Part shown: one piece after another, positions 44,234 through 53,192 of the stretch | Layout of the letters: each line of letters opens with the position of its first letter | Position numbering within the stretch: position 1 is the stretch's first letter | Source of the DNA: Vibrio sp. HDW18 | Lineage (GTDB): Bacteria; Pseudomonadota; Gammaproteobacteria; Enterobacterales; Vibrionaceae | Length of the DNA stretch: 64,000 nt | Direction of reading: 5' to 3' | Assembly: GCF_011306175.1 (NCBI RefSeq) | Contig: NZ_CP049914.1 | Coordinates: 372,001-436,000 of the forward strand | Position numbers and translations under genes: made by a program | Notes under the pieces: model-generated | Told to the model about the DNA's origin: nothing | What the model saw: the letters and a program-made list of their open reading frames with translations, nothing else | Database searches by the model: none

Positions 44234-46354
44234 GTGAAACCTATCGTAATCAAACGTGATGGCTCGAAAGCGCCATTTAACAGGGATCGTATTCAAGCGG
44301 CAGTGGAAAGTGCTGCAGAGCATGCGGATCAGGAAATCGCTATTTACGCACTGAATGTTGCGTTAGCGGTAGAGCTGAAACTGCACGATTACGCAGAGGT
44401 GCATATCGCCGAAATCCAAACCCTAGTTGAAAACGAGTTAATGCAAGGGCCATACAAAGCATTAGCCCGTTCATACATTGAATATCGCCATGATCGCGAT
44501 GTCGCGCGTGAGAAGCAGAGTAAACTAACCCAAGAAATCGAAGGGTTAATCCAAGAAAGTAACGCCGACTTACTCAACGAAAATGCCAACAAAGATGGCA
44601 AAGTGATCCCAACCCAACGTGATCTGCTGGCTGGCATTGTGGCTAAGCATTACGCCAAAACGCGCATTTTGCCGCGTGATGTAGTGCAAGCCCATGAAGC
44701 GGGTGATATTCACTATCACGATCTCGATTACGCACCATTTTTCCCGATGTTTAACTGCATGCTGATCGATCTCAAAGGCATGCTGACTCACGGCTTTAAA
44801 ATGGGTAATGCCGAAATTGACACACCGAAATCGATTTCTACCGCTACCGCCGTGACCGCGCAAATTATTGCCCAAGTGGCGAGCCATATTTATGGCGGCA
44901 CGACCATCAACCGGATTGATGAAGTGCTGGCGCCTTATGTGACGGCTAGCTACTACAAACATTTAGAGATCGCCCGTGAGTGGGATATTCATAATCCCGA
45001 TGCGTTTGCCAAATCACGCACTGAAAAAGAGTGTTATGACGCTTTTCAATCTTTGGAATATGAAGTCAATACCTTGCATACCGCCAATGGGCAAACTCCG
45101 TTTGTCACTTTCGGGTTTGGCTTGGGGACCAGTTGGGAATCGCGTCTGATCCAGCAATCGATCTTAAAAAACCGGATAGCCGGTTTGGGCAAAAATCGCA
45201 AAACGGCAGTATTTCCAAAGCTGGTTTTTGCAATTCAAGATGGGCTTAACCATAAAGCGGACGATCCTAACTACGATATTAAGCAGTTGGCGCTCGAATG
45301 TGCTTCTAAACGCATGTACCCAGATATTCTCAATTACCACAAAGTAGTTGAGGTGACAGGATCGTTCAAAACCCCAATGGGCTGTCGTTCTTTCCTCAAT
45401 ACCTATGAAGAAAATGGTGAATTGATCCATGAGGGGCGTAATAACCTTGGTGTGGTGAGCTTAAACTTGCCGCGCATCGCTTTGAAAGCGCGAGGGGATC
45501 TCAGCAAATTTTATGCGTTACTGGATGACAAGCTTAAGTTAGCTCGCCGTGCTTTGGATACGCGGATCAATCGCTTAGAAAATGTTAAAGCTCGTGTCGC
45601 GCCTATCCTATATATGGAAGGGGCGTGTGGGGTACGTTTGAAAGCCAACGATTCGATTGCGGATATTTTCAAGCATGGCCGTGCGTCTATCTCGCTGGGT
45701 TACATCGGTGTGCATGAAACCATCATCGCCCTGTTTGGTCAGCAGCAGCATGTTTATGATGATGCCAAGTTACGCCAAGCAGCGGTGGATATCATCCAAT
45801 ATCTGCGCAAAGCGGTCGATCAATGGAAAAAAGAGACCGGTTACGCGTTTAGTTTGTACGGTACACCGAGCGAAAACTTGTGTAGTCGCTTCTGCCGTAT
45901 TGATGCTAAACAGTTTGGGGTTGTGGAAGGAGTGACGGACAAAGGTTACTACACCAATAGTTTCCATTTAGATGTGCAAAAGAAAGTCAATCCATACGAT
46001 AAGATTGATTTCGAAATGCCTTATCCGGAAATTTCGAGTGGTGGCTTTATCTGCTATGGCGAGTTTCCGAATATGCAGCGTAATGTCGAAGCCTTAGAAA
46101 ATGTATGGGATTACAGCTATCACCGAGTCCCTTATTACGGTACTAACACCCCGATTGATGAATGCTATGAGTGTGGTTTTACCGGTGAGTTTGATTGTAC
46201 CAGCAAAGGTTTTGTCTGCCCCCGTTGTGGCAATCATGAGCCAACCAAAGTGTCTGTCACACGCCGCGTATGTGGTTACTTAGGCAGCCCAGATGCACGG
46301 CCATTCAACTTCGGTAAGCAAGAAGAAGTTAAACGGCGAGTTAAACATCTGTAA
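44234..46354 (+). CDS. nrdD: Anaerobic ribonucleoside-triphosphate reductase
   Basis: NrdD makes deoxyribonucleotides from ribonucleoside triphosphates without oxygen using a glycyl radical. The 706 residues start with an ATP-cone regulatory domain (IVIKRDGSKAPFNRDRIQAAV). They end with the glycyl-radical loop RVCGYLG, whose Gly falls at 681, the same number as in E. coli. Four zinc cysteines fall at 644, 647, 662 and 665 (CYECG...CPRC), also as in E. coli. The start is a GTG behind AAGGAG. It forms an operon with nrdG four bases on, and FNR and NrdR sites precede it. Confidence 0.96.
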   Translation: MKPIVIKRDGSKAPFNRDRIQAAVESAAEHADQEIAIYALNVALAVELKLHDYAEVHIAEIQTLVENELMQGPYKALARSYIEYRHDRDVAREKQSKLTQEIEGLIQESNADLLNENANKDGKVIPTQRDLLAGIVAKHYAKTRILPRDVVQAHEAGDIHYHDLDYAPFFPMFNCMLIDLKGMLTHGFKMGNAEIDTPKSISTATAVTAQIIAQVASHIYGGTTINRIDEVLAPYVTASYYKHLEIAREWDIHNPDAFAKSRTEKECYDAFQSLEYEVNTLHTANGQTPFVTFGFGLGTSWESRLIQQSILKNRIAGLGKNRKTAVFPKLVFAIQDGLNHKADDPNYDIKQLALECASKRMYPDILNYHKVVEVTGSFKTPMGCRSFLNTYEENGELIHEGRNNLGVVSLNLPRIALKARGDLSKFYALLDDKLKLARRALDTRINRLENVKARVAPILYMEGACGVRLKANDSIADIFKHGRASISLGYIGVHETIIALFGQQQHVYDDAKLRQAAVDIIQYLRKAVDQWKKETGYAFSLYGTPSENLCSRFCRIDAKQFGVVEGVTDKGYYTNSFHLDVQKKVNPYDKIDFEMPYPEISSGGFICYGEFPNMQRNVEALENVWDYSYHRVPYYGTNTPIDECYECGFTGEFDCTSKGFVCPRCGNHEPTKVSVTRRVCGYLGSPDARPFNFGKQEEVKRRVKHL

Positions 46355-46358
46355 GCAT

Positions 46359-46826
46359 ATGAATTACCATCAATACCATCCGATTGATGTGGTCAATGGG
46401 CCGGGGACACGCTGTACGCTGTTTGTCTCCGGCTGCGTCCATCAATGTAAAGGCTGCTACAATCAAAGTACTTGGTCGTTGTCATCTGGCCATCTTTATA
46501 CTCAAGCGCTGGAAGATCGAATTATTGCCGATCTGAATGATCAACGGATCAAGCGCCGCGGCTTATCACTCTCTGGTGGGGACCCGCTGCATCCAGCCAA
46601 TTTAGCCGCGGTGTTACAGTTGATCCAGCGCGTGAAAACGCAATGTCCGGGTAAAGATATCTGGCTCTGGACTGGCTATCAGTTGGCAGAATTGGATGTG
46701 GCACAACAAGCATTATTGCCTTATATCGATGTTCTGATTGATGGCAAGTTTATACAGCAGCAAGCTGATCCGGGGTTAGAGTGGCGGGGGAGTGCCAATC
46801 AAGTGATCCACCGTTTCACGCGATAA
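46359..46826 (+). CDS. nrdG: Anaerobic RNR activating enzyme (radical SAM)
   Basis: NrdG is the radical-SAM enzyme that creates the glycyl radical on NrdD using S-adenosylmethionine and a [4Fe-4S] cluster. The 155 residues have the cluster motif CVHQCKGC and a preceding VNGPGTRCTLFVSG, and keep the SLSGGDPLHPANL segment typical of activases. The ATG at 46359 follows the nrdD stop by four bases; the frame also runs back into nrdD, but that part is not NrdG-like. Confidence 0.95.
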   Translation: MNYHQYHPIDVVNGPGTRCTLFVSGCVHQCKGCYNQSTWSLSSGHLYTQALEDRIIADLNDQRIKRRGLSLSGGDPLHPANLAAVLQLIQRVKTQCPGKDIWLWTGYQLAELDVAQQALLPYIDVLIDGKFIQQQADPGLEWRGSANQVIHRFTR

Positions 46827-46947
46827 CGTTTTTGTTCGCAGTGTGTGGTTAACATGACCGTAACTGTGGGCAAAAATCCCTTTCGATTTTGTGTTATCTG
46901 GTTTACTTTGTGGGTTGTTACCTGAATTTCAAAGGGTTGTGACTTTC

Positions 46948-48129
46948 ATGTTTACCGATTTACCAGCACCAGTTTTAGATCCTATTCTTTCTCTTTCCGT
47001 CGCTTTTCGTAGTGATCCTCGCCCACAAAAAGTGGATTTGGGCATTGGCGTCTACAAAAACAGTCTCGGTCAAACCCCGATCATGCGTGCAGTGAGCTTG
47101 GCGCAAGAGAAGGTTGTCGCCAGTCAAACCAGTAAATCCTATGTTGGCCTTGCCGGATGTGAAGAGTTCAATCACAGCATGATGCACTTGGTTTTGGACT
47201 CAGCGCTGGACTCAGAGCGCACCATTGCGATTCAAACCCCCGGTGCCAGTGGTGCACTGCGTATGTTGGGGGATTTAATGCGTGTTGCCCAGCCGGATAC
47301 GACCGTATGGATCAGCGATCCCAGTTACGTCAATCATAAACCCGTGATGGAAGCGGCGGGGCTTAAGGTTCGTTACTACCGTTATTTTAGTCGTGACACA
47401 AAAATGGTCGATACTGAGGCAATGTTGGCCGATTTAGCACAAGCGGGAAGTCAAGACGTGGTCTTATTGCATGGTTGCTGTCATAACCCAACCGGAGCGG
47501 ATATCGATTTTACCGCGTGGCAGGCGATCACAGAATTAGCCCAGAAAAATGGCTTTATTCCATTTGTTGATATTGCTTACCAAGGGTTTGGTGATGGCTT
47601 AGATCAAGATGCACAAGGTCTGCGTTATATGGCCAAACGTGTTGAAGAGATGTTGATCACCACATCTTGCTCGAAAAATTTTGGCTTATATCGTGAACGT
47701 ACTGGCGCCGCACTGGTGATTGGCAAAAATCAGCGTGAAGTGATCAACGCCCGTGGCAAAATGCTCACCTTGGCACGCTCTACTTACACTATGCCGCCCG
47801 ATCATGGCGCCGCATTAGTCAAAACCGTATTAAATGACCAGCAGTTAACCAACATCTGGCAGCAAGAGCTGCGTGAAATGCAGCAACGGTTGTTAACTCT
47901 ACGCAAAGATTTATGTCATGAGTTGAGAAATCAATACAATACGCGACAATTCGACTTTATTGAAAACCACCGAGGAATGTTCACGGTGCTGGGTTTGAGT
48001 AGTGAGCAGATGGCTCGTTTACGTGCCGAGTTTGCGATTTATGGCGTGGCCGATGGTCGGATTAATATTGCTGGCTTGACTGAAAAAGACATTCCTTATG
48101 TGGCGAAGGCGATTATCCAAGTGTCGTAA
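46948..48129 (+). CDS. tyrB: Aromatic amino acid aminotransferase
   Basis: This PLP-dependent class I aminotransferase of the AspC/TyrB group makes or breaks down tyrosine, phenylalanine and aspartate with 2-oxoglutarate. The 393-residue protein has DLGIGVYKNSLGQTPIM, PSYVNHKPVMEAAGL, HGCCHNPTGAD (a Cys-Cys variant of the usual CCHNPTG context) and the PLP-lysine region TTSCSKNFGLYRERTGA. The ATG at 46948 follows AAAGGG and gives MFTDLPAPVLDPI, the family start; the in-frame ATG 19 codons earlier is less likely. AspC-like and TyrB-like members are hard to separate by eye. Confidence 0.88.
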   Translation: MFTDLPAPVLDPILSLSVAFRSDPRPQKVDLGIGVYKNSLGQTPIMRAVSLAQEKVVASQTSKSYVGLAGCEEFNHSMMHLVLDSALDSERTIAIQTPGASGALRMLGDLMRVAQPDTTVWISDPSYVNHKPVMEAAGLKVRYYRYFSRDTKMVDTEAMLADLAQAGSQDVVLLHGCCHNPTGADIDFTAWQAITELAQKNGFIPFVDIAYQGFGDGLDQDAQGLRYMAKRVEEMLITTSCSKNFGLYRERTGAALVIGKNQREVINARGKMLTLARSTYTMPPDHGAALVKTVLNDQQLTNIWQQELREMQQRLLTLRKDLCHELRNQYNTRQFDFIENHRGMFTVLGLSSEQMARLRAEFAIYGVADGRINIAGLTEKDIPYVAKAIIQVS

Positions 48130-48131
48130 CA

Positions 48132-48173
48132 CAAGCGTCATAACCCAAGCATCATAACTCAAGCGTGTAAAAT
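48132..48173. repeat. Three tandem 14-bp repeats after tyrB
   Basis: CAAGCGTCATAACC, CAAGCATCATAACT and CAAGCGTGTAAAAT follow one another directly after the tyrB stop. They share the CAAGC head and mostly the CATAAC tail. Probably a slippage-derived microsatellite; no function is evident. Confidence 0.6.
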
Positions 48174-48210
48174 CATCCCTCGAACAGGGGGTATTTGATT
48201 AGGTGAAACG

Positions 48211-48879
48211 ATGAATCATCCACTGAAATTATTGGTGTGTTTAATGTTAAGTAGCGGCTTGATGGCGTGTGCTACACCTCCTTGGCTGTCGGATAGCAAA
48301 GTTATTGAGGAGCCAGCCGCTGAGGTTATTCCCCTACCTGTGGAGGCCACGAATGACAATCAGCCACTGGTCGATCCCTTACTGCGACTTGAGCCTGCGT
48401 CTTCATTGGAGATTGAAGTGAATAAACAGGATGATTTTTCCAGTGCCAAGCACACTTCAGATGGCAAAATCGTACTCGGTGATCAGGAGTGGGTCTATCT
48501 ACCCAGTTTAAAAGAGAGTTTTAAAGCGCGGATCGATACCGGTGCAACCACCTCTTCGATCAGCGCGGTTGAGATTGTAGCGTTTGAGCGCAGTGGCCAA
48601 GATTGGGTGAAATTTCGAATTGAGCATGATGGTGTACGTAGTGAGCGGATCACTTTGCCGGTTGAACGCTGGGTGAGAATTCGTCAATCAAACGTGAATG
48701 AGCCGCAACGCCGACCCGTGGTGATGGTATGGATCCAAATTGGTGATCTTAAGCAAGAGATAGAGTTCACTTTAACTGACCGTACGCATTTGGCGTATCC
48801 ATTACTGCTGGGGCGTCGTTTTTTCAAAGATGTCGCGGTAGTGGATGTTTCTCGCCACTATATTCAAGGTCAACGTTAA
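48211..48879 (+). CDS. Retropepsin-like periplasmic lipoprotein (RimB-like, 'ATP-dependent zinc protease' family)
   Basis: This 222-residue lipoprotein has signal MNHPLKLLVCLMLSSGLMAC (lipid Cys20), an acidic linker, and a C-terminal domain (about 85-222) of the family often mislabelled 'ATP-dependent zinc protease' (PF05618). The fold is that of single-chain retropepsin-like aspartic proteases: ARIDTGATTSSISA (Asp109) is the active-site flap signature, and LLLGRRFFKDVAVVDVSR closes the domain. Relatives lie near RimK-type ligases in other bacteria, but none is here. The substrate is unknown; the lipid anchor places it in the periplasm. Confidence 0.8.
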   Translation: MNHPLKLLVCLMLSSGLMACATPPWLSDSKVIEEPAAEVIPLPVEATNDNQPLVDPLLRLEPASSLEIEVNKQDDFSSAKHTSDGKIVLGDQEWVYLPSLKESFKARIDTGATTSSISAVEIVAFERSGQDWVKFRIEHDGVRSERITLPVERWVRIRQSNVNEPQRRPVVMVWIQIGDLKQEIEFTLTDRTHLAYPLLLGRRFFKDVAVVDVSRHYIQGQR

Positions 48880-48916
48880 CCTAACGTGACTTAACCATCT
48901 GATATTCAACCATTAA

Positions 48917-48945
48917 AAAAGCCAGTGAATCAATCACTGGCTTTT
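48917..48945. terminator. Bidirectional terminator between the lipoprotein gene and fruA
   Basis: AAAAGCCAGTGA and TCACTGGCTTTT form a 12-bp perfect stem with a 5-nt loop and A/T runs on both sides. It serves two convergent transcripts. Confidence 0.88.
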
Positions 48946-48964
48946 GTATTATATCAACGCAAAG

Positions 48965-50701
48965 TTATGCGGTAACGGCTTGAGCTGATGCGGATTTTTT
49001 TAGCATAGCGTAAGCAAAACCAGTGATGGCTGTACCGATGGCAATCGCTACTAAATACAGTAATGCTGGGCTGATAGCATTAGGGATCAACAGTACAAAT
49101 AGACCACCGTGTGGAGCCATCAGTTTCGCGCCAAACAGCATTGACAGCGCGCCAGTCACCGCACCACCAGCCATACAAGCGGGGATCACGCGCATCGGAT
49201 CTTTGGCTGCAAACGGAATCGCGCCCTCAGAGATAAAACACAGACCCAGAACAAAAGAGGCTTTACCCGCTTCACGTTCTGCCGCTTCAAATTTGTCTTT
49301 TGCCAGCAGAGTTGCCAGCCCCATACCCAGTGCAGGAACCATACCGGCTGCCATGATCGCCGCCATTGGGGCATAAGTTTGTGAAGCCAACAGACCAACA
49401 CCAAAAGTGTAAGCGGCTTTATTGATTGGGCCACCTAAGTCGAAACACATCATTGCGCCCAGCACCAAACCAAGCAGTACTGCGTTAGTTGAACCCATAT
49501 TGTTCAAGAAGGTGGTCATGGCTTGCATAATGCTCGACATTGGACCGCCAACCACATAAATCATCACTAAGCCGGTGAACAAGCTTGCGATAAACGGAAT
49601 GATCAGGATTGGTTTAAGTGCCGCCATTGATTGTGGCAATTCAAGTTTGTCAGCAATCAGTTTTGCGCTGTAACCGGCTAGGAAACCCGCCACAATACCG
49701 CCTAGGAAGCCAGCACCGGTCGAGCTTGCTAGCATACCGCCAATCAAACCTGGTGCTAATCCGGGACGGTCAGCAATCGAAAACGCAATATAGCCAGCCA
49801 GTACTGGGATCATCAACGCAAACGCCGAACCACCACCAATTTGCATTAATGCCGCCGCTAAGGTGCCTTCTTGTTGGAAAGCCTCAATTCCAAACACGAA
49901 ACAGAGCGCGATGATAAGCCCGCCCGCAACGACCACAGGCAGCATATGCGAAACACCGGTCATCAGATGTTTGTACACGCCTTTTTTCTCTTCGCTGTTT
50001 TCACTGCTGCTCGCCGTAGTTGCAGTGAACGGTTTGGCTTGAGTGAACGCATTATTGAGCTCTTGCGCGGTTTTCTTCAAGGCTAAACCGGTACTGGTTT
50101 TGTAAAGTGGTTTGCCATTAAAGCGCTCTAACGGCACATCAATATCCGCCGCAATGATCACCAAATCTGCATCGGCAATGTCTTGCGCAGTCAACTGATT
50201 TTTAGCGCCAACCGAACCACGTGTTTCCACTTTGATCTGATGGCCTTGGCGTGCCGCCTCGGTTTCTAATGCTTCGGCAGCCATAAAGGTGTGTGCTACC
50301 CCAGTTGGGCAAGCAGTAATGGCGACAATTTTCTTCGCGGCCGTGGTTGCCGTTGCAGTCACCGAGCTTGCCGCAGTGGCTTGTGCGGCGCTGAGCTCAG
50401 TCGCTTTTTCTGCAGCTTCAGTCAGATACGCAACCGGATCAGTGGTACAGGCTGAAATTGGACTTTGGTAGACTTTTTTGCCGACAAAACGTTGGCTATC
50501 TACTGGGCAGTTGGTCGCCAAGATCACCAGATCCGCGGCTTGGATTTCATCAGCAGTCAGAGTATGACCGGCGATCACGGTTGAATGGCACTCGATCGCA
50601 GCCTCCCAACCGACGGTTTTACAGGCTTGTTGCAATAATCCTGCAGCGATGATGCTATTGGCAACGCCACTTGGGCATGCCGTTACGATGGCTATTTTCA
50701 T
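48965..50701 (-). CDS. fruA: PTS fructose-specific EIIB'BC transporter
   Basis: FruA imports fructose across the inner membrane as fructose-1-phosphate. The 578 residues contain an inactive-looking EIIB' domain (IVTACPSGVANS...), an active EIIB (about 126-225, ITACPTGVAHTFMA with the phosphorylated Cys) and a membrane EIIC domain (about 245-570, roughly ten helices; VSHMLPVVVAGGLIIAL, MMCFDLGGPINKAA). I place the start at the ATG at 50701, eight bases after AAGG; a GTG two codons earlier is too close to that site. It is the last gene of fruBKA. Confidence 0.93.
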   Translation of the reverse strand: MKIAIVTACPSGVANSIIAAGLLQQACKTVGWEAAIECHSTVIAGHTLTADEIQAADLVILATNCPVDSQRFVGKKVYQSPISACTTDPVAYLTEAAEKATELSAAQATAASSVTATATTAAKKIVAITACPTGVAHTFMAAEALETEAARQGHQIKVETRGSVGAKNQLTAQDIADADLVIIAADIDVPLERFNGKPLYKTSTGLALKKTAQELNNAFTQAKPFTATTASSSENSEEKKGVYKHLMTGVSHMLPVVVAGGLIIALCFVFGIEAFQQEGTLAAALMQIGGGSAFALMIPVLAGYIAFSIADRPGLAPGLIGGMLASSTGAGFLGGIVAGFLAGYSAKLIADKLELPQSMAALKPILIIPFIASLFTGLVMIYVVGGPMSSIMQAMTTFLNNMGSTNAVLLGLVLGAMMCFDLGGPINKAAYTFGVGLLASQTYAPMAAIMAAGMVPALGMGLATLLAKDKFEAAEREAGKASFVLGLCFISEGAIPFAAKDPMRVIPACMAGGAVTGALSMLFGAKLMAPHGGLFVLLIPNAISPALLYLVAIAIGTAITGFAYAMLKKSASAQAVTA

Positions 50702-50719
50702 ATTCACGACCTTCTGTCC

Positions 50720-51673
50720 TTAGGCACTCATCACGGGATGGAGTGCGGATACTATAATTTGTTGTTGTAGAGTATTGAGTTGTTGTCGATCGCCAATTCC
50801 GACGCCCACCTGAGTCACCGCGAGGGCGGATAAGGCAGTCGCAAAACGTAGCAATGATTGTTTTTCCATATTCTGCATATGTCCCCAGCACAGGCCGGCC
50901 ACCAGCGTATCACCAGCACCAACCGTGCTCACCACGTGCATTTTAGGTGGTTTGGCATGTAACCACTGATTTTGGTGCAGCCACATTACGCCATTAGCAC
51001 CCATGGAAATGACGATATTTTCAATCTGTTTGGCAGCTAGTTCGTTGGCCGCTTGCTGGCATTCACTCAGCGTGCTTAATTCGCGGCCACACCATTGGCT
51101 CAACTCTTCATCGTTAGGTTTGATCAGCCACGGTTTGGCCTCTAGACCGGCCATCAAAGCATCGCGGCTACTGTCAAACAGTACCTTTTTATTCATGCGA
51201 TGTAGCTGTTCAATCCAACCTGCGCAGCGTTGTGGCGAAATACCTTGTGGTAAACTGCCGGCGAGGACGAAATAGTCATGATCTTGCGCGAGGCGTAGTA
51301 GGGTCGCTTCAAATGCTGCAATATCGTCCTCAGTGACCGTGATGCCAGGGAAATTGATGTCGCTCACTGTGCCTTGTTGTTCGACTAATTTGACATTGAT
51401 CCGCGTGGCGCCAGCGATACGGATAAATTGATCTTTTACGCCAAGCTGTTCAAATAATTGGCAAAATAGCTCTTGGTTATCACGGCCAAGAAAACCGGTC
51501 ACGGTCACCTCGGCACCTAACTCACTGAGCACTTTTGCTACGTTAACCCCTTTACCAGCGGCATGCAGAGCGCTTTGCTCAACCAGACTTACGGATCCAA
51601 CATTGAGTTGGTTCAGACTACCGGTCAGATCGAGCGCTGGATTTAATGTAATGGTGACAACTTTATTGGTCAT
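50720..51673 (-). CDS. fruK: 1-phosphofructokinase
   Basis: FruK phosphorylates fructose-1-phosphate to fructose-1,6-bisphosphate. The 317-residue PfkB-family kinase has ITLNPALDLTGSL, HAAGKGVNVAKVLSELG, the KPNDEE motif and the catalytic loop TVGAGDTLVAG. The ATG at 51673 follows AAGGA and lies ten bases beyond the fruB stop; an in-frame ATG seven codons earlier would overlap fruB. Fructose-1-phosphate, its substrate, is also the effector that removes Cra from DNA. Confidence 0.93.
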   Translation of the reverse strand: MTNKVVTITLNPALDLTGSLNQLNVGSVSLVEQSALHAAGKGVNVAKVLSELGAEVTVTGFLGRDNQELFCQLFEQLGVKDQFIRIAGATRINVKLVEQQGTVSDINFPGITVTEDDIAAFEATLLRLAQDHDYFVLAGSLPQGISPQRCAGWIEQLHRMNKKVLFDSSRDALMAGLEAKPWLIKPNDEELSQWCGRELSTLSECQQAANELAAKQIENIVISMGANGVMWLHQNQWLHAKPPKMHVVSTVGAGDTLVAGLCWGHMQNMEKQSLLRFATALSALAVTQVGVGIGDRQQLNTLQQQIIVSALHPVMSA

Positions 51674-51683
51674 GATCGATTCC

Positions 51684-52841
51684 TTAACCTTCACCTAAGC
51701 CTGCTTTGATCGCAGCGCCAATCGCTTGCAACGCCGCTTCAGCATCAGGACCTTCGGCGCTAAATTGCAATTGATGATTGTGTTTCACGCCAAGCGCAAT
51801 CACTTTCATCAAGCTTTTGGCATTGACCACATGCCCATCACCATCAAGATTGGCTACCCGAATATTGGCTGAAAATTTCTTGGCCTCGGCCACCAACATT
51901 GCGCCTGGACGCGCATGCAAGCCATGACTGTTTTTGATGCGGAAAATCGCACTGTGCGCAGAAGAGTCTGCGGCCTGAGGATCAGAGACTTCGTTCGTTG
52001 CTTGACCTGCCGTGTTAACAAACAGATTGAGTAACTGGTCAACACTCGCTTGCCAAATCAAATCCTGTTTTTGTTGAAAGACTAATTTAGTTATTTTATC
52101 CAGTAGCGGTTGATGGGCATCATTACAGACCGAAAATGCGATCAGAGCTTTCACTGGTTGCTGTTGATATTCGCAATCATTAGCGGTGGTGACGATCGAC
52201 ATCCCAGTGCGATTAACCGCGCGATCACTGGCGATTAACCATAAACCGCGACCCAGATGAGTCGGAGTTTTGGTCACTAATTGCGCGACAAATTCATTCT
52301 CCGCACAACCGGTATTTCTTAATAAACCACCGGCGACCGCGCTCATTTGCAGCATATCGCTGGCTGGAAATTGGTGCTGGATTAGCGAAGCATCAAAATC
52401 GGCCTGCAATTGTGCTTCACCTTTAATAATCGCAATCAGTTGCGCTGCAGTTTGTGCTTGCTGCAGGGCTTGTTCAACGCCATCGGCGGATAACACTTTG
52501 GTCAACTGTTTTAAAATACCCAAATGTTCATCAGATTTTGCGGCAATCCCAATCGCGACATAGACGCGATTACCATCACCCCAATCTAAACCTTGTGGAA
52601 AATGCATCGCCGTTACGCCCGTTTGCTTGACCAGCTCACGGGTATCGGTGGTGCCATGAGGGATGGCAATCCCATTACCCAGATAGGTGGAGTGCTGTGC
52701 TTCACGATTCAGCATGCCTTGCGCATAACCTTCGGCTACCAAACCTTTAGAGGTTAGGGCTTGTGCCAGTCCTAAAATCGCCGCCTGTTTATTTTCAAAC
52801 TGTTGCTGCAATTGAATATCTTGTGTGGTGAGTTCCAACAT
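51684..52841 (-). CDS. fruB: PTS fructose EIIA-HPr (diphosphoryl transfer) protein
   Basis: FruB carries phosphate from enzyme I to FruA. The 385 residues hold an N-terminal EIIA domain (STYLGNGIAIPHGT with the phosphorylated His), a middle domain and a C-terminal HPr-like FPr domain (IKNSHGLHARPGAMLVAEA, His and nearby residues conserved). The length matches the EIIA-M-HPr arrangement of enteric FruB. First gene of fruBKA, divergent from cra, with Cra operators between. Confidence 0.93.
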   Translation of the reverse strand: MLELTTQDIQLQQQFENKQAAILGLAQALTSKGLVAEGYAQGMLNREAQHSTYLGNGIAIPHGTTDTRELVKQTGVTAMHFPQGLDWGDGNRVYVAIGIAAKSDEHLGILKQLTKVLSADGVEQALQQAQTAAQLIAIIKGEAQLQADFDASLIQHQFPASDMLQMSAVAGGLLRNTGCAENEFVAQLVTKTPTHLGRGLWLIASDRAVNRTGMSIVTTANDCEYQQQPVKALIAFSVCNDAHQPLLDKITKLVFQQKQDLIWQASVDQLLNLFVNTAGQATNEVSDPQAADSSAHSAIFRIKNSHGLHARPGAMLVAEAKKFSANIRVANLDGDGHVVNAKSLMKVIALGVKHNHQLQFSAEGPDAEAALQAIGAAIKAGLGEG

Positions 52842-52941
52842 CGTTAACCCCTGTTTGCCTATGTGAGCTAGATGAATGGTAGCTTGCCTTGCGGCGTCTG
52901 AGCCATCTGCAATGTGTCATCCTAGCTTGGTGTGACTTAAA

Positions 52942-52957
52942 GCTGAATCGGTTCAGC
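52942..52957. promoter_or_regulatory. Cra operator 1, near fruB
   Basis: GCTGAATCGGTTCAGC is a near-perfect palindrome fitting the Cra consensus GCTGAA-N4-TTCAGC. It lies 100 bp before fruB and should repress fruBKA when no fructose-1-phosphate is present. Confidence 0.82.
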
Positions 52958-53082
52958 TTTAAGATCAAAAAAATTCAGCAAAACCTTAAATCATCATGAT
53001 TTTGCCGTGCGATCCGATTGACTATCCTTTGCTGACTCTTATTGCAGACTCTTAGTCGAGAGTGTGAGTCAATCGCACTTTT

Positions 53083-53098
53083 GCTGAATCCTTTCAGC
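53083..53098. promoter_or_regulatory. Cra operator 2
   Basis: GCTGAATCCTTTCAGC keeps both half-sites of the Cra operator. With operator 3, 22 bp away (two helical turns), it forms a pair suited to cooperative binding before cra. Confidence 0.78.
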
Positions 53099-53104
53099 TT
53101 TAAT

Positions 53105-53120
53105 ACTGAATCGATTCAGC
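53105..53120. promoter_or_regulatory. Cra operator 3, near cra
   Basis: ACTGAATCGATTCAGC has the perfectly symmetric core CTGAATCGATTCAG. It lies 73 bp before the cra start, consistent with autoregulation. Confidence 0.8.
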
Positions 53121-53192
53121 TTATAATTCAACTCTCAGTTAGGCGCGAAAATCGCATTCTATGATCAGACCCACAAAAATAAGGTGAGGATG

